A stretch of DNA of 64,000 nucleotides from CBDDCX01 sp965226925. Lineage in GTDB: Bacteria > Gemmatimonadota > Gemmatimonadetes > Longimicrobiales > Gaopeijiaceae. The stretch spans positions 1,116,001 to 1,180,000 of the forward strand of contig CBDDEN010000011.1 in the NCBI GenBank assembly GCA_965226925.1, written 5' to 3'. The notes below the pieces were generated by a model. It saw nothing but the letters and a program-made list of their open reading frames with translations, did no database searches and was not told where the DNA came from. The translations under genes were made by a program, and so were the position numbers. Shown here piece after piece: positions 17,366-26,627 of the stretch. The stretch's first letter is position 1. Each line of letters starts with the position of its first letter.

Positions 17366-17784
17366 CCGGCCAGCCACCTTTTCGGCGTTGACTTCTACTG
17401 CATCGTATCCGCGCCCGCCTGGCAGGCCGCTTGATTCCTGAGAGCCCATGGCCCCACTGCACCCGACTGCCCCCACGATCCGGTCGCCGACCATCAGAGC
17501 TCGGCATGGCGAACAATCAACTTCTCGAACGTCATATCAAGCTTATTGCGATCACGCAGTACCCTGAACCCTTTTTGCAGGTCGGGGCTGCGCATCAGTC
17601 TGGAAAGCGCGGCTATTGGGACTGTGCCGTTCGATCATCTGCCGCGTGCGCTACGCTGCGCCTCCAACAGGATGTCGGGATTCTCGTGGACCAGTCACCC
17701 ATGGCAACGTTCACTTCCAATTCCTGGTGAATCCGCGTTCGGGCAGGTCGGTCGTGACCGCCAGCCTGCAGCCGTCGTCGGTTA
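17366..17784. other. No clear gene; possible protein scar on the minus strand
   Basis: Nothing convincing on the plus strand. On the minus strand a short open stretch (about 17512-17640) reads SRLMRSPDLQKGFRVLRDRN and ends in a stop, with protein-like composition but no start and no family I know. Probably a gene end left by deletion. Confidence 0.3.
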
Positions 17785-18174
17785 TCAACTCCGGCGCGCC
17801 AACCACCACCAGGCGATCCACACCGGCAGGCTGATCACGGCTGCATAGATCGCGATCGCCAGCGGCCCGAGCAGCCCCGCCAACAGCGACGCCGCCACCG
17901 TGACAGCACCGAGCCCGATGCCCGCCCACCAGGCGCCGCGGTGGTAGCCCAGATGCCAGAGCCGCCGGCAACCCAGTGCCAGCTGCAGGCCGCAGGGCGC
18001 GACGAACACCAGCCCTCCCCCCGACATCAGCATCGCCATTACCCACATGCCGGGCGGCACCGATCCCGTCCCCGGTCCGAAGCGCACCGCCGCAGTCGCC
18101 ATGACACCGGCCGGCAGCCACAGCAGCGCGAGCAGCCAGAAACCGCGGCGCCGGATGAATCCCCTCGTCTCCAT
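17785..18174 (-). CDS. Small multi-span membrane protein, unknown function
   Basis: 129 residues from ATG 18174, with about four hydrophobic segments (10-30, 40-65, 80-100 and 103-125) and a positively charged start (METRGFIRRRGF). The longer upstream frame to 18642 is Arg/Ser-rich and unlikely to be translated. No family recognised; neighbours are IS scars. Confidence 0.6.
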   Translation of the reverse strand: METRGFIRRRGFWLLALLWLPAGVMATAAVRFGPGTGSVPPGMWVMAMLMSGGGLVFVAPCGLQLALGCRRLWHLGYHRGAWWAGIGLGAVTVAASLLAGLLGPLAIAIYAAVISLPVWIAWWWLARRS

Positions 18175-18415
18175 GCCCCGACTATCGCAACCGCTTCCCC
18201 GTGGAGCAAGAGCAAAGCGTGCGCCGGGCGAACGCCCGGGACGCCAAAGGACCAAGGTGTAAGGACCACGGTGTATTGATACGGTCATCACCTGCCAGTT
18301 AGGCCGCCGGCGCGCGACCGTTAAGAGTCGGGCGCGGCGGCGGTGGCCACGCCGCTCCCGGAAGGGTTTAGGAATCGTTTTTTTTGACAACATCCGAACC
18401 TTTCGGGAGAACGAC

Positions 18416-18601
18416 ATGACGACCCCTGAACTGACGGATTTGGGGGATGCCAGGGTTCTGAACGAGCTGAGCGGTTTGATACCGCTCACAGATACTCTCC
18501 GGGCGACGGTCTCACTTGAGTGGCGACGGGACTCACGCCCGCCGGAGGGCCTCTCGAACGGTGACTTCAATCTTCGCACTGGCCTCAGCGTAGACCTCTG
18601 A
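18416..18601 (+). pseudogene. DUF481-like outer-membrane protein C-terminal remnant
   Basis: From about 18440 the frame reads LNELSGLIPLTDTLRATVSL, then EWRRDSRPPEGLSNGDFNLR and TGLSVDL. The DSRPPEG and xDFNLRTGLSV strands are typical of the end of DUF481 (YdiY-like) barrels. The rest of the gene is missing; the ATG at 18416 may be fortuitous. Confidence 0.6.
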
Positions 18602-18639
18602 TCAAACCACGATGAACTCGGAGGGTGCATCACACCCCA

Positions 18640-18840
18640 CACCCCTTGGGAACCGAATACGGCTCGCCTTCAGCCGACCGGGCAAGCCGACCGACAACGC
18701 CCATATCGAGGCGTTCAACTCGCTGCTTCGGCGTGAGTGCCTATCGGCAACACTGGTTCATCGATCTCGAGGACGCCCAGCGGGTCCTCGATCACTGGCG
18801 GGCCGACTACAACAACTTCCGCCCGCACGGAAGCTTAGCG
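18640..18840 (+). pseudogene. IS3-family OrfB C-terminal remnant with frameshift
   Basis: Reads AFSRPGKPTDNAHIEAFNSL in one frame and, after a shift near 18738, HWFIDLEDAQRVLDHWRADY followed by NNFRPHGSL in another. This is the Glu-containing end of an IS3 integrase core. It is a different type from the 1,567-bp IS3. Confidence 0.8.
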
Positions 18841-18990
18841 TGTTCCTCCTGCTCTCGTAGAACTGCTGCCGGCTGTTGTAGCCCACGATCTTGCACGCCT
18901 TGCTCACCTTGCCGAACTCCTGGGCCAGCTGTAGCAGACTCAGCTTGCGGCGCGCTATCTTTCCCCTCTGGACGGTGGCTATCTTTTCTC
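18840..18990 (-). pseudogene. Transposase N-terminal HTH remnant
   Basis: The minus strand reads RRKLSLLQLAQEFGKVSKAC, then KIVGYNSRQQFYESRRN, the first helix-turn-helix of integrase-type transposases. It breaks off on both sides. Confidence 0.6.
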
Positions 18991-19033
18991 CCGTGTTCGC
19001 GGCGAATCTGAAGCGACGCTAGGAGGTCGGCTC

Positions 19034-20296
19034 GTGATCGAAGTTGCTGGACGTAGGTTGGCTTTGGGCACTGGCCAGGGAGTTCAATCGTGTCCGTTGC
19101 GCGCGGTGGGACTGATGGTCACGGTGTTGCCGACGTTGGTGGCGTGCGCAACTCAAACCCAGCATGGCCCTCCCAGGCCCTCGGCGCCCGTGCCTGTGAG
19201 TCCGACGGTGCAGGTTCCCCTCACGGCCGATTCCCACCTCCATATCCTGGACTTTCTACAGAACGGCGAATACCTCGTCGATGGGAGGCTAGTCTACAGC
19301 TCTCCGGCCAACACTCTGCCCGCTGGCGAACGGGGCCGGCGTATCGAGGCGGTGCTGTGGGCCATGGACCAGGCCAACGTGAGCCACGCGGTCATCACGG
19401 GTATGCCCTTTCTCAAGAAATGGGCGGTGGGTGACCCCTCCCGGCCAACGTATTACCTGGATAGCAGTTCCCGCGTCGTGCGAGCGCGAGACACTGATTA
19501 TGTCCTAGCACTAGCGATCGAAGACTACCGCCGAGTACACGGGGCGGCGGCTCAGCTCGAACGGCTGTTCCCGTTTGTCTCCGGATTCGACGGGACGGAC
19601 CTCGGTGCGGTGGACATGATCGTAAAGCGCATTAAGGAATTCCCCGGTGTGTTCAAGGGAATCGGCGAGGTGATGTCTCGCCACGATGACTTGACCAACC
19701 TGACGACCGGTGAGCGTCCTCACGCGGATCACCCGGCACTGTTCCGCATCTTCGACTTCGCTGGCCGAGTCGGTCTACCCGTGAGCATTCACCACAACGT
19801 TGCCCCCATCTCCCCGCAAGGAGAGGCGAGGGACACCGACTATCTTCCGGAGCTGCTGCATGCGTTCAACGAGTTCTCCAACACGACCTTCATCTGGTGC
19901 CATGCCGGCATCAGCCGTCGCATAGTCGTCGATTCTCTTCCAGTAGTTCTGGCGTCGGTACTCGCGACTCACAGAAACCACGTCTACATTGACCTATCCT
20001 GGGTGGTCTACGAGGACTACGTGCTAGAGGACCTGAGTGCGTGGACGGGATTGATCGAGCAATACCCCGACAACTTCGTGATTGGATCAGATGCGGTTGG
20101 GCGCTACGAAGGGTACGAGGATACTGTCCGCCGGTATGATCGGCTCCTATCGAGATTGACCACTGGCGCTGCAGAGAAAGTGGCCCGGGACAACCTCCTG
20201 CGAATCATGCCAGAGAACGGGACCACCCTGGATCCCGGTTACGTCTATCCAGAAGAGCCTTATACACGGAGAGGAGGTCCCGACCGGTCCCGGTAA
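19034..20296 (+). CDS. Amidohydrolase-family lipoprotein
   Basis: 420 residues. GTG 19034 follows a strong AGGAGG (19021-19026). A lipobox (LVAC, about residues 35-38) suggests an outer-membrane or periplasmic lipoprotein. The amidohydrolase-2-like TIM barrel has DSHLH near residue 68, IHHN near 255, CHAG near 293, IDLSW near 319 and GSDAVGRY near 348, plausible metal and substrate ligands. The reaction is unknown. It is the only full-size enzyme gene in this IS-rich part. Confidence 0.8.
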   Translation: MIEVAGRRLALGTGQGVQSCPLRAVGLMVTVLPTLVACATQTQHGPPRPSAPVPVSPTVQVPLTADSHLHILDFLQNGEYLVDGRLVYSSPANTLPAGERGRRIEAVLWAMDQANVSHAVITGMPFLKKWAVGDPSRPTYYLDSSSRVVRARDTDYVLALAIEDYRRVHGAAAQLERLFPFVSGFDGTDLGAVDMIVKRIKEFPGVFKGIGEVMSRHDDLTNLTTGERPHADHPALFRIFDFAGRVGLPVSIHHNVAPISPQGEARDTDYLPELLHAFNEFSNTTFIWCHAGISRRIVVDSLPVVLASVLATHRNHVYIDLSWVVYEDYVLEDLSAWTGLIEQYPDNFVIGSDAVGRYEGYEDTVRRYDRLLSRLTTGAAEKVARDNLLRIMPENGTTLDPGYVYPEEPYTRRGGPDRSR

Positions 20297-20338
20297 ACAC
20301 GTGTCGGACATGACGCCTTCCAAGCCGCTGCGGGACTT

Positions 20339-20689
20339 GTGCTGCGTTACTACCGGTCGGTGGACGCGACGATCACGAGATCGGACACGGTCCGTCGTGT
20401 TGTGGCGCGTACTCGTGCCTTGGACGAGGATCTCTTGAAGGGCTCGTCAACGGTTCCATACACCGCCGTCGTTGAGGAGCTCTTGGATCCGCGGTCCAAT
20501 CGCACTCACGGACAAGTCATCACTGCTCAGAGAGCAGAAGAACTCGAGCTGAACATTGAGCATTTTTCTCCCGACCATCCTACGTGGGCGATGTACTGGA
20601 AACTCTACTGCCTTCAGCGGTGCGAAGTGCGGGACGACAAGAAGCTCTTCGAGTCTAATTTCGTATCGCTGACCATCGACGGCACCTGA
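20339..20689 (+). CDS. Hypothetical protein, possibly truncated
   Basis: 116 residues, same frame as the gene before it. GTG 20339 lacks a good ribosome site, and coding-like sequence (HDAFQAAAGLVLRYYRS) extends upstream to the preceding stop, so the true N-terminus may have been lost. No recognisable domain. Downstream sequence to 20840 is non-coding. Confidence 0.35.
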   Translation: MLRYYRSVDATITRSDTVRRVVARTRALDEDLLKGSSTVPYTAVVEELLDPRSNRTHGQVITAQRAEELELNIEHFSPDHPTWAMYWKLYCLQRCEVRDDKKLFESNFVSLTIDGT

Positions 20690-20863
20690 GCCACAACACC
20701 GAAGGAACAGACAGGAAATCGGGGCAAGGGCAGACACGCACCATGTGCCACGGCAAGGGCGGGAATTGGCGCCACAACACTGACCGTGTTTCCCAGCGTG
20801 CACGACACGCAGACCGAAGCCTAGAAGGTCGCGTGAGCTAGGATCAAAGGGTGTGTAAGAAGA

Positions 20864-20938
20864 GAGGCGACGTACCTTTCCGCTGACCATTAAGCAGCGA
20901 GTCCCGGGTTGCCACCCGGGGGAAAGGAACGTCGCCTC
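20864..20938 (+). promoter_or_regulatory. Long hairpin covering the ribosome site of the IS256 transposase
   Basis: Arms GAGGCGACGTACCTTTCC (20864-20881) and GGAAAGGAACGTCGCCTC (20921-20938) pair along 18 positions with one mismatch. An inner stem CCCGGG-TTGCCA-CCCGGG lies between. The transposase ATG (20939) follows immediately and its Shine-Dalgarno (GGAAAGG) is inside the right arm, so the RNA fold would hide it. Confidence 0.65.
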
Positions 20939-21498
20939 ATGAGGAAGGATATCGCGGGACCCGAGACCGAGTCCACCATGCCGATGCGGGAGGGCCTGGA
21001 GGGAGTGGTTCGTGAGAAGGCCCAGGAGTTCATCCAACAGATCATGGAGGAGGAAGTCACGGAGTTGTTAGGCCGGGAGAAGTCAGAGCGCAGGAGTACG
21101 GTGGACTCGGCCGAGGGCTACCGCAACGGGTACGGCAAGGCGCGGCGGCTGTCGATGAGTTCGGGCACGATCACGGTGCGACGCCCCCGGGTACGGGGTC
21201 TGGAGGAACGCTTCGAGAGTCGGGTGTCGCCGCTGTTTGCGAGACGGACGAAGGAGGTAGGGGGGTTGATACCGGAGCTGTACCTACACGGGTTGGCCGA
21301 GGGGGATTTCGAGCTGGCGCTCAGGGGCCTACTCGGTGAGGGGGCGCCGCTGTCGAAGGCTTCGATCCGCAGGCTCAGGGTCGAGTGAGTTCGAGATGTG
21401 GGCGAAGCGGTCCTTGGCGGACCGTGAGGTCGTCTACGTATGGGCGGACGGGATCTACGTGAAGGCGGGCCTGGAGCGAGCCGGTCAAGATTCCTGAC
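20939..21498 (+). pseudogene. IS256-family (mutator) transposase, frameshifted and truncated
   Basis: Starts MRKDIAGPETESTMPMREGL and has the mutator N-terminus (GYRNGYGKARRL, TVRRPRVRGLEERFESRV, LYLHGLAEGDFELALRG). It stops at 21388; the next frame continues EMWAKRSLADREVVYVWADG, IYVKAGLE, which holds the first catalytic Asp (DGIY). The rest is lost after 21498. Confidence 0.85.
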
Positions 21499-21649
21499 CG
21501 GGGCGGATTGCTCGCCACTCACGGATCGATCACCCTATCATGGCCCCGAGAGAGTGCCGGGTTACGGGGTGGTCGCGAGGGCCACCCCCCGCTGGGTCCA
21601 GTCGACGATGAGTCTTCCGGGCGGGACCCGAGGACCAACCCGTAAGCCC

Positions 21650-21812
21650 TGACCTGACCCCCTGAAACGAGACCAGGTGCAATGTTAGGATCGACATGGT
21701 CTGAAGCTTTTCAGCGAGGAGGTCAGGATGGGAAGGAAGCGACACACTCCGGAGCAGATCATCACTGCACTGCGGGAGGCAGAGGTCGGTCTGGCCCGCG
21801 GCAGATCCGTGC
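21650..21812 (+). pseudogene. Second fragment of the IS3 type found at 16903
   Basis: The terminus TGACCTGACCCCCTGAAACG and the OrfA start (ATG 21728, MGRKRHTPEQIITALREAEV) match 16903-17060 almost base for base, then end at about 21812. It preserves only the left end. Sequence between the IS256 remnant and this piece (21499-21649) shows no gene. Confidence 0.8.
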
Positions 21813-21906
21813 CTGCGGCGGCTTTCCCCCGGCCCCTGAGGCGATTAAGCCGTCGCCCTGGTTCCTGAGGATGTCCGTCCTTCACGGCCCTCCACAGGTG
21901 CTGGGA

Positions 21907-22449
21907 CTAACATAGGATGTGGTACCACTCTTGGGGGCAGGTCAACTCCCCCTCGAACGGCGGGGCAATCTGCGCGATGGCGGCGGAGCCTCCGATGAAG
22001 GCGCGACCGAGATCGAATGCCAGCACAAACGCTGCTGCCACCATGACGAGGGTGGGACCGGTGTTGGTCCGGTGCGAGGTGAGGAAAGAGGCCGCTATGC
22101 GGGCTACGCAGATCCCGGCCAGCGTGACGATCAGGGGCGTAATCTCCGCCGACCGCGGAAACACCGCCAAGCACGCGGCCGAGGCCGCCACCCAGAAGCT
22201 CGCACGCCCCACCGCCTGGAGGAGTTGAGGCCGACTGTCGCGCCCTCGGAATCCGCGAAGCAGCCCCGGATACAGACGCCCCTTCCGCACCAGCCAAACG
22301 CGGCTCACGACCGCCCAACCGCTCCCGAGTAACAGCACGACCGCCAACGCTTGGTGGGTGTAAAAACCGACGAAACGCAGGGAAAACAGGCCCACGAGGC
22401 CCAGCAGCGTGAGCAGGGTCGTGACGATCGCGTAGGTGTTGATCCCCAT
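21907..22449 (-). CDS. Multi-span membrane protein, unknown function
   Basis: 180 residues from ATG 22449 (GGGAAG upstream). About five hydrophobic segments (5-30, 35-55, 80-105, 110-130 and 140-175). The frame extends 29 codons upstream but lacks a convincing start. No known family. Sequence 22450-22660 upstream shows no clear gene. Confidence 0.6.
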   Translation of the reverse strand: MGINTYAIVTTLLTLLGLVGLFSLRFVGFYTHQALAVVLLLGSGWAVVSRVWLVRKGRLYPGLLRGFRGRDSRPQLLQAVGRASFWVAASAACLAVFPRSAEITPLIVTLAGICVARIAASFLTSHRTNTGPTLVMVAAAFVLAFDLGRAFIGGSAAIAQIAPPFEGELTCPQEWYHILC

Positions 22450-22663
22450 TCTTCCCAATGTACGATAGGGGGCGAAGCATCGGCCACCCGGCGCGCGAGC
22501 ATCGGTGGGCACGTGCGGCGCAGATTGGCCTCGCACGGGATGGACGTCCTGGAAGCCGGGAGGCTGGTCGTGCTGCGCGACGGTCCGCGGGTCCGTTTAT
22601 AGCGGATCGTCGCGCTGAAGAACCTTGCTCCGATCCGCGCGCCCGGAACCACCATCGACGCCT

Positions 22664-23224
22664 TTACGACATGGCATTCGAGCCAGCCATCCTCGAGGCG
22701 GATCTTGGGCGCCGATCGCGGAGAGTCGATGCCGATCCGTACCGACCGTCGAGGGTCTTGAAGTGGCCCTTGAAGTCAGCGGACCAGATGGCGTTGGGTG
22801 CGTCGAAGGGAGCTGTGGGCCTGCCCGGATGCGGGCGCCTACGACTCCTGCGCGGCTTCTTCACGAGTCCCTCGCGGAGGAAGTACTTGTGGAGGATGCG
22901 GGCGGAGGGGACGCTCCAGTCTGGGTGCAGAGTCAGCAGCCGAGCGCGGATCTTGTCGGCGCCCCAGCGCCGTCGCTGTCCGCGGAGTTCCAAGGCGGCA
23001 TCGACCACGTAAGGCTCCGTGGTGTGTGGATGCGCGCGGATCTGATGAGGGCGGTCCACGAGGCCGTCGGGTCCTTCGGACTCGTAGCGCTCGAGCCACT
23101 TGTAGCCGGTCTTACGGCTGACGCCGTGGCGCAGGCAGAGCTCGGTGTGCGAGAACAGGCCGCCAGTGGCCTCGAGAATGAATCGCTTTCGTTCGTTCAT
23201 GGGATCGGTCTCCAACCATGGCAT
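22664..23224 (-). pseudogene. IS481-family transposase, truncated N-terminal half
   Basis: Reads MNERKRFILEATGGLFSHTE, SRKTGYKWLERYESEGPDGL and NAIWSADFKGHFKTLDGRYG, that is, the HTH region and the start of the catalytic core with the first Asp (SADFKG). Homology stops at about 22745, and the rest of the core is missing. Confidence 0.85.
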
Positions 23225-23352
23225 GGCGCCTCCTTGTGGAGGCCCATGTTAGGATCTGAGATGGTACAGCCTACCCTGATGGTTTACACAATGGCCTACC
23301 CTGATGGTTGACAGGTTCCTATCAACCAGGGTTCTGCAACTAGGAGAGCCCG

Positions 23353-23870
23353 ATGGACTGGAACCAGTCGACTATGTACGAGCAAAGAGTACGCTTCATC
23401 CTCGAAGTTCAGCAACGCACCTTCAGTTTCGCCGAGTCCTGTAGGCGCTACAGCATCAGCAGGGCCGCCGGATACAAGTGGTGGACACGGTTCCTCGCGG
23501 AGAGATTCGAGGGACTCCACGACCGATCTCATCGGCCCCACCACTGCCCGCATGCCATATCAGAACCCATCGTGGAACACGTCGTTGATCTGCGTCAGCG
23601 CTACGGATGGGGATCACGCAAGATCCGTAAACTCACAGCTGAGAAGTTCGGCTCGGCGCCAGCTCGCAGGACGATCGATCGCATCTTCGAGCGTCACGAC
23701 CTGATCACGAAGAAGCGCAGGCGTTCAGGCAAACCGGGCCACCCCGGTAAGCCGCTCACGCCCATGGATGAGTCCAATGCGGTCTGGACGGTCGACTTCA
23801 AGGGCCAGTTCAAGATGCTCAACGGCCGCTACTGCTATCCCCTCACCATCCAAGACGGCTTCAGCCGATT
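23353..23870 (+). pseudogene. IS481-family transposase, 5' part
   Basis: MDWNQSTMYEQRVRFILEVQ with HTH segments (SISRAAGYKWWTRF) and the first catalytic Asp in NAVWTVDFKGQF. It breaks at DGFSR, where IS3 copy 3 inserted; the frame resumes at 25458. The reconstructed join ...CAGCCGATTCCTGCTCG... is in frame. Confidence 0.88.
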
Positions 23871-23943
23871 CCCTCTCTGCCAACGTACGTGAGACACGGA
23901 GCACGCAAAGAATTAGAGTAGGGCGAAGGCAGAGAAAACGAAC

Positions 23944-24393
23944 ATGTTGGGACTGCGAGAGAGAATGGAAGAGAATGGTAGTGCCCCTCGAACCGGGGGG
24001 GCCAAGCGAAGCGCGGCAGCTCCTGCGGACCCGGAGGTAGTAGATAGGCCGCTACGCCGGCGGTTCAGTCCGTCGTACAAGCTGCGGATCGTCGAAGAAG
24101 CGGACCGGTGCACCGAGCCCGGCGAGGTGGGCCAGCTCCTGCGGCGCGAGGGCCTGTACTCGTCGCACCTGACGACGTGGCGCAAGGCGGCGCATAGCGG
24201 GTCGCTGAAGGCCCTGTCGAAGAAACGCGGCCGCAAGCCGGAGCGAAATCCTCTGGATGAGAAGGTACGCAAGCTGGAGCGCCGCAATGCTCGGCTCGAG
24301 GATGAGCTCAGGAAGGCACACCTGATCATCGACGTGCAGGGAAAAGTTGCGGGGCTGCTGGGGATAAGCCTCGACGACGGGACGAACTCTTGA
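23944..24393 (+). CDS. IS3-family transposase OrfA (HTH), copy 3
   Basis: 149 residues, the same protein as the other two copies, overlapping orfB by 4 bases. Intact. Confidence 0.92.
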   Translation: MLGLRERMEENGSAPRTGGAKRSAAAPADPEVVDRPLRRRFSPSYKLRIVEEADRCTEPGEVGQLLRREGLYSSHLTTWRKAAHSGSLKALSKKRGRKPERNPLDEKVRKLERRNARLEDELRKAHLIIDVQGKVAGLLGISLDDGTNS

Positions 24394-25397
24394 AGGCGGC
24401 CGATGAGCTGGCTAAGCACGTCGGTGTAAAACCGGCGTGCGCGGCCCTCGAGGTCTGCCGATCGACGTTGTACCGTCGTCGAGGCCCATCGACCGGGCAA
24501 CGGCAGCCCCGCCCGACGTCCGCCCGGGCATTGAGCGAGACGGAACGAGGCGAGGTCTTCGACACGCTGTGTTCGGAGCGGTTCGTGGACCGCTCACCCG
24601 CCGAGGTGGTGGCCACGCTGCTCGACGAAGAGGTCTACCTGTGCAGCGAACGCACGATGTATCGTGTTCTGGCCTCCGAGGTGCCGGTTCAGGAACGCCG
24701 GGCGCAGCGCACCCATCCCGAGTACAAGAAGCCCGAGTTGATGGCCACGGCGCCGAACCAGGTGTGGTCCTGGGACATCACGCGGCTGCTGGGGCCGAAG
24801 AAGTGGAGCTACTACTACCTGTACGTGATCCTGGACATCTACAGCCGCTACGTCGTGGGCTGGATGGTGGCGGACCGGGAGAACTCGGCCCTGGCCGGCC
24901 GGTTGATCCAGCAGAGCTGCCTGAAGCATGGCGTCCAGCCCCGGGTCCTGACCCTGCACTCGGATCGGGGAGCTCCAATGACGAGCCAATGCACCGCTCA
25001 ACTTCTCGCTGACCTCGGCGTGACCCGCTCGTTGAGCCGGCCTCAGGTCTCGGATGACAATCCGTTCTCCGAGGCTCAGTTCAAGACCTTGAAGTACCAT
25101 CCCTCGTTTCCCGGACGGTTCGGAGACCAGGGCCAGGCCAAGACCTTCTGTCGATCGTTCTTCCGTTGGTACAATGCCGAGCACAGGCACGGGGGCATCT
25201 CGATGCTGACCCCCGAACAAGTGCACTTCGGGCGCGCCGACAACGTTATCGCCCGCAGGACAACCGTGCTCAACACGGCATGGACCACCCATCCCGAACG
25301 CTTCGTCAGAGGCGTTCCCAAACCCAAACCGCTCCCGGAGGCCGTCTGGATCAATCCTCCCACCACACCCCTCTCCACACAGGAAATTGCTCTTTAA
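24390..25397 (+). CDS. IS3-family transposase OrfB (DDE integrase domain), copy 3
   Basis: 335 residues with an intact D, D, E core (SWDITRLLG, HSDRGAP, DDNPFSEAQF). It is distinguished from copy 2 by RPTSARA where copy 2 has RPTPARA. Confidence 0.93.
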   Translation: MKAADELAKHVGVKPACAALEVCRSTLYRRRGPSTGQRQPRPTSARALSETERGEVFDTLCSERFVDRSPAEVVATLLDEEVYLCSERTMYRVLASEVPVQERRAQRTHPEYKKPELMATAPNQVWSWDITRLLGPKKWSYYYLYVILDIYSRYVVGWMVADRENSALAGRLIQQSCLKHGVQPRVLTLHSDRGAPMTSQCTAQLLADLGVTRSLSRPQVSDDNPFSEAQFKTLKYHPSFPGRFGDQGQAKTFCRSFFRWYNAEHRHGGISMLTPEQVHFGRADNVIARRTTVLNTAWTTHPERFVRGVPKPKPLPEAVWINPPTTPLSTQEIAL

Positions 25398-25420
25398 TTA
25401 ATCCCGTAGAGTGTCCCATT

Positions 25421-25460
25421 GTCGTTGACAGGTTCCGATTGTCGTTGACAGGTTCCGATT
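25421..25460 (+). repeat. Tandem 20-bp duplication at the IS3 right end
   Basis: GTCGTTGACAGGTTCCGATT occurs twice in a row (25421-25440, 25441-25460). The unit comprises the last 17 bases of the IS and the 3-bp target duplication ATT. The other two IS3 copies have a single unit. Confidence 0.95.
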
Positions 25461-26118
25461 CCTGCTCGAGTGCAGAGGGCTCTATTCCACGTCGATCGAG
25501 CTCGCCAAGCCTGTATTCATCAGGACTTTCCGCGAGTTCGGCCTGCCCGCCGTCATCCGCTCCGACAACGGTACGCCCTTCGCTTCCATCGGCCTCGCTC
25601 GCCTCACACGGCTGAGCGCTTGGTGGATCCGGCTCGGCATCCGTCCTGAGACCATCGAGCCCGGTAAGCCGCAGCAGAACGGCCGTCACGAACGAATGCA
25701 CCGGACCCTCAAGCGCGAGGCCACTCGGCCGCCGAAGGCCAACCTCCGTGCCCAGCAGCGCCACTTCAACGACTTCCGGCGCACCTTCAATCACATCCGG
25801 CCGCATGAGGCTCTCGACGATGCGACGCCCAACTCAGTCTACCGATCTGCTCCTAGAGCCTACCCTGACGTCCTTCCGCCTCTCGAGTACCCCGAGCACT
25901 TCGAGGTCCAGAAAGTCTCTACGAACGGTGGAATCCGCTGGCACTCACGTTGGATCAACATCAGCTCGGCCCTGGGCAACGAGTTCATCGGGCTCGAACC
26001 CATTGGTCCCGCTCTGTGGCAGGTCTACTTCGGACCCACTACCCTCGGATGGTTTGACGAAGAACTCTTCGTCATTTTCGACACCCACGGCAACACAGGA
26101 CGTAACCCAATCTGTTAA
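25458..26118 (+). pseudogene. IS481-family transposase, 3' part
   Basis: Continues the core with the second Asp (VIRSDNGTPFAS) and Glu (QQNGRHERMHRTLKRE), then a C-terminal tail to a stop at 26118. It cannot start on its own. Together with 23353-23870 it gives a full-length IS481 transposase. Confidence 0.88.
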
Positions 26119-26206
26119 CCATCAACTGGCACCATTGTGTCAACCATCAGGTGCGCTGTTCAGATTGTCACCCATCATGGTTCAGAAAAGTGTTACCTAT
26201 CATGGG

Positions 26207-26353
26207 TCAGCGTACCCGGATGTGAGCAAACACGCGGTTGCCTTCGCCCTTCCCAACGTAGAACGTCTCTCCGTTCCGAGGGTCAATGAGCCGATAGACA
26301 TACTTCCGGAGTCGCCGCGAGACATCAGGCGGGAAGTCCTTGTGTCGTTCCAC
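26207..26353 (-). pseudogene. GIY-YIG nuclease fragment
   Basis: The minus strand reads RLRKYVYRLIDPRNGETFYV, then GKGEGNRVFAHIRVR. YVYRLID and FYVGKGxGNRVFAH form the GIY-YIG core as in LEM-3-like domains. GTG 26353 could be the start. The gene is cut at about 26210 by IS-end sequence, so the rest of the catalytic domain is missing. Confidence 0.7.
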
Positions 26354-26399
26354 CGCGTACGTCCTCACTGGGCGCGAGGGCTCTAGTTCTAGTAGGCTG

Positions 26400-26627
26400 C
26401 TATTCGGCGGCCAAGAAATCGCGAACGTCGATGCCAGCCTCACGAAGAATCGCACGGAGGGTGCCCTCTGCCATGTCTCCAGTGTGGCGCGGTACCGTGA
26501 CTTTCCGGCCAGTTCGCACGTGACGCCAAACCTCGTGGCTTCCCGGTCCCTCCCGATCGAACAGATAGCCAACGTGTCTCAGGCGACGCGCAACCTCCCG
26601 GTACCGGAAACCGGCAAGCCGCCCCAC
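26400..26627 (-). CDS. hicA: HicA-type toxin (mRNA interferase)
   Basis: 75 residues of the YcfA/HicA fold: RLAGFRYREVARRLRHVGYL, then GSHEVWRH with the conserved catalytic-type His, VTVPRHTG and GTLRAILREAGIDVRDFL. HicA toxins cleave mRNA. The GTG start overlaps the stop of the upstream antitoxin gene as TAGTG, giving coupled translation with the antitoxin made first. Confidence 0.85.
   Translation of the reverse strand: MGRLAGFRYREVARRLRHVGYLFDREGPGSHEVWRHVRTGRKVTVPRHTGDMAEGTLRAILREAGIDVRDFLAAE

Larger units (their letters stand above)
23871..25437 (+). mobile_element. IS3-family element, copy 3 (1,567 bp)
   Basis: The same length and ends as copies 1 and 2. Here the target duplication is intact: ATT at 23868-23870 and again at 25458-25460. 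A 20-bp segment at the right end is duplicated (25421-25440 and 25441-25460). It differs from copy 2 by few bases, for example Ser for Pro in OrfB near residue 45. Confidence 0.93.
23277..26149 (+). mobile_element. IS481-family element, interrupted by IS3 copy 3
   Basis: The left end TGATGGTTTACACAATGG (23277) pairs with the right end CCATTGTGTCAACCATCA (to 26149). The transposase gene inside is split by IS3 copy 3. Without it the element is about 1.3 kb, normal for IS481. Both ends are present, so only the IS3 insertion inactivated it. Confidence 0.85.
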
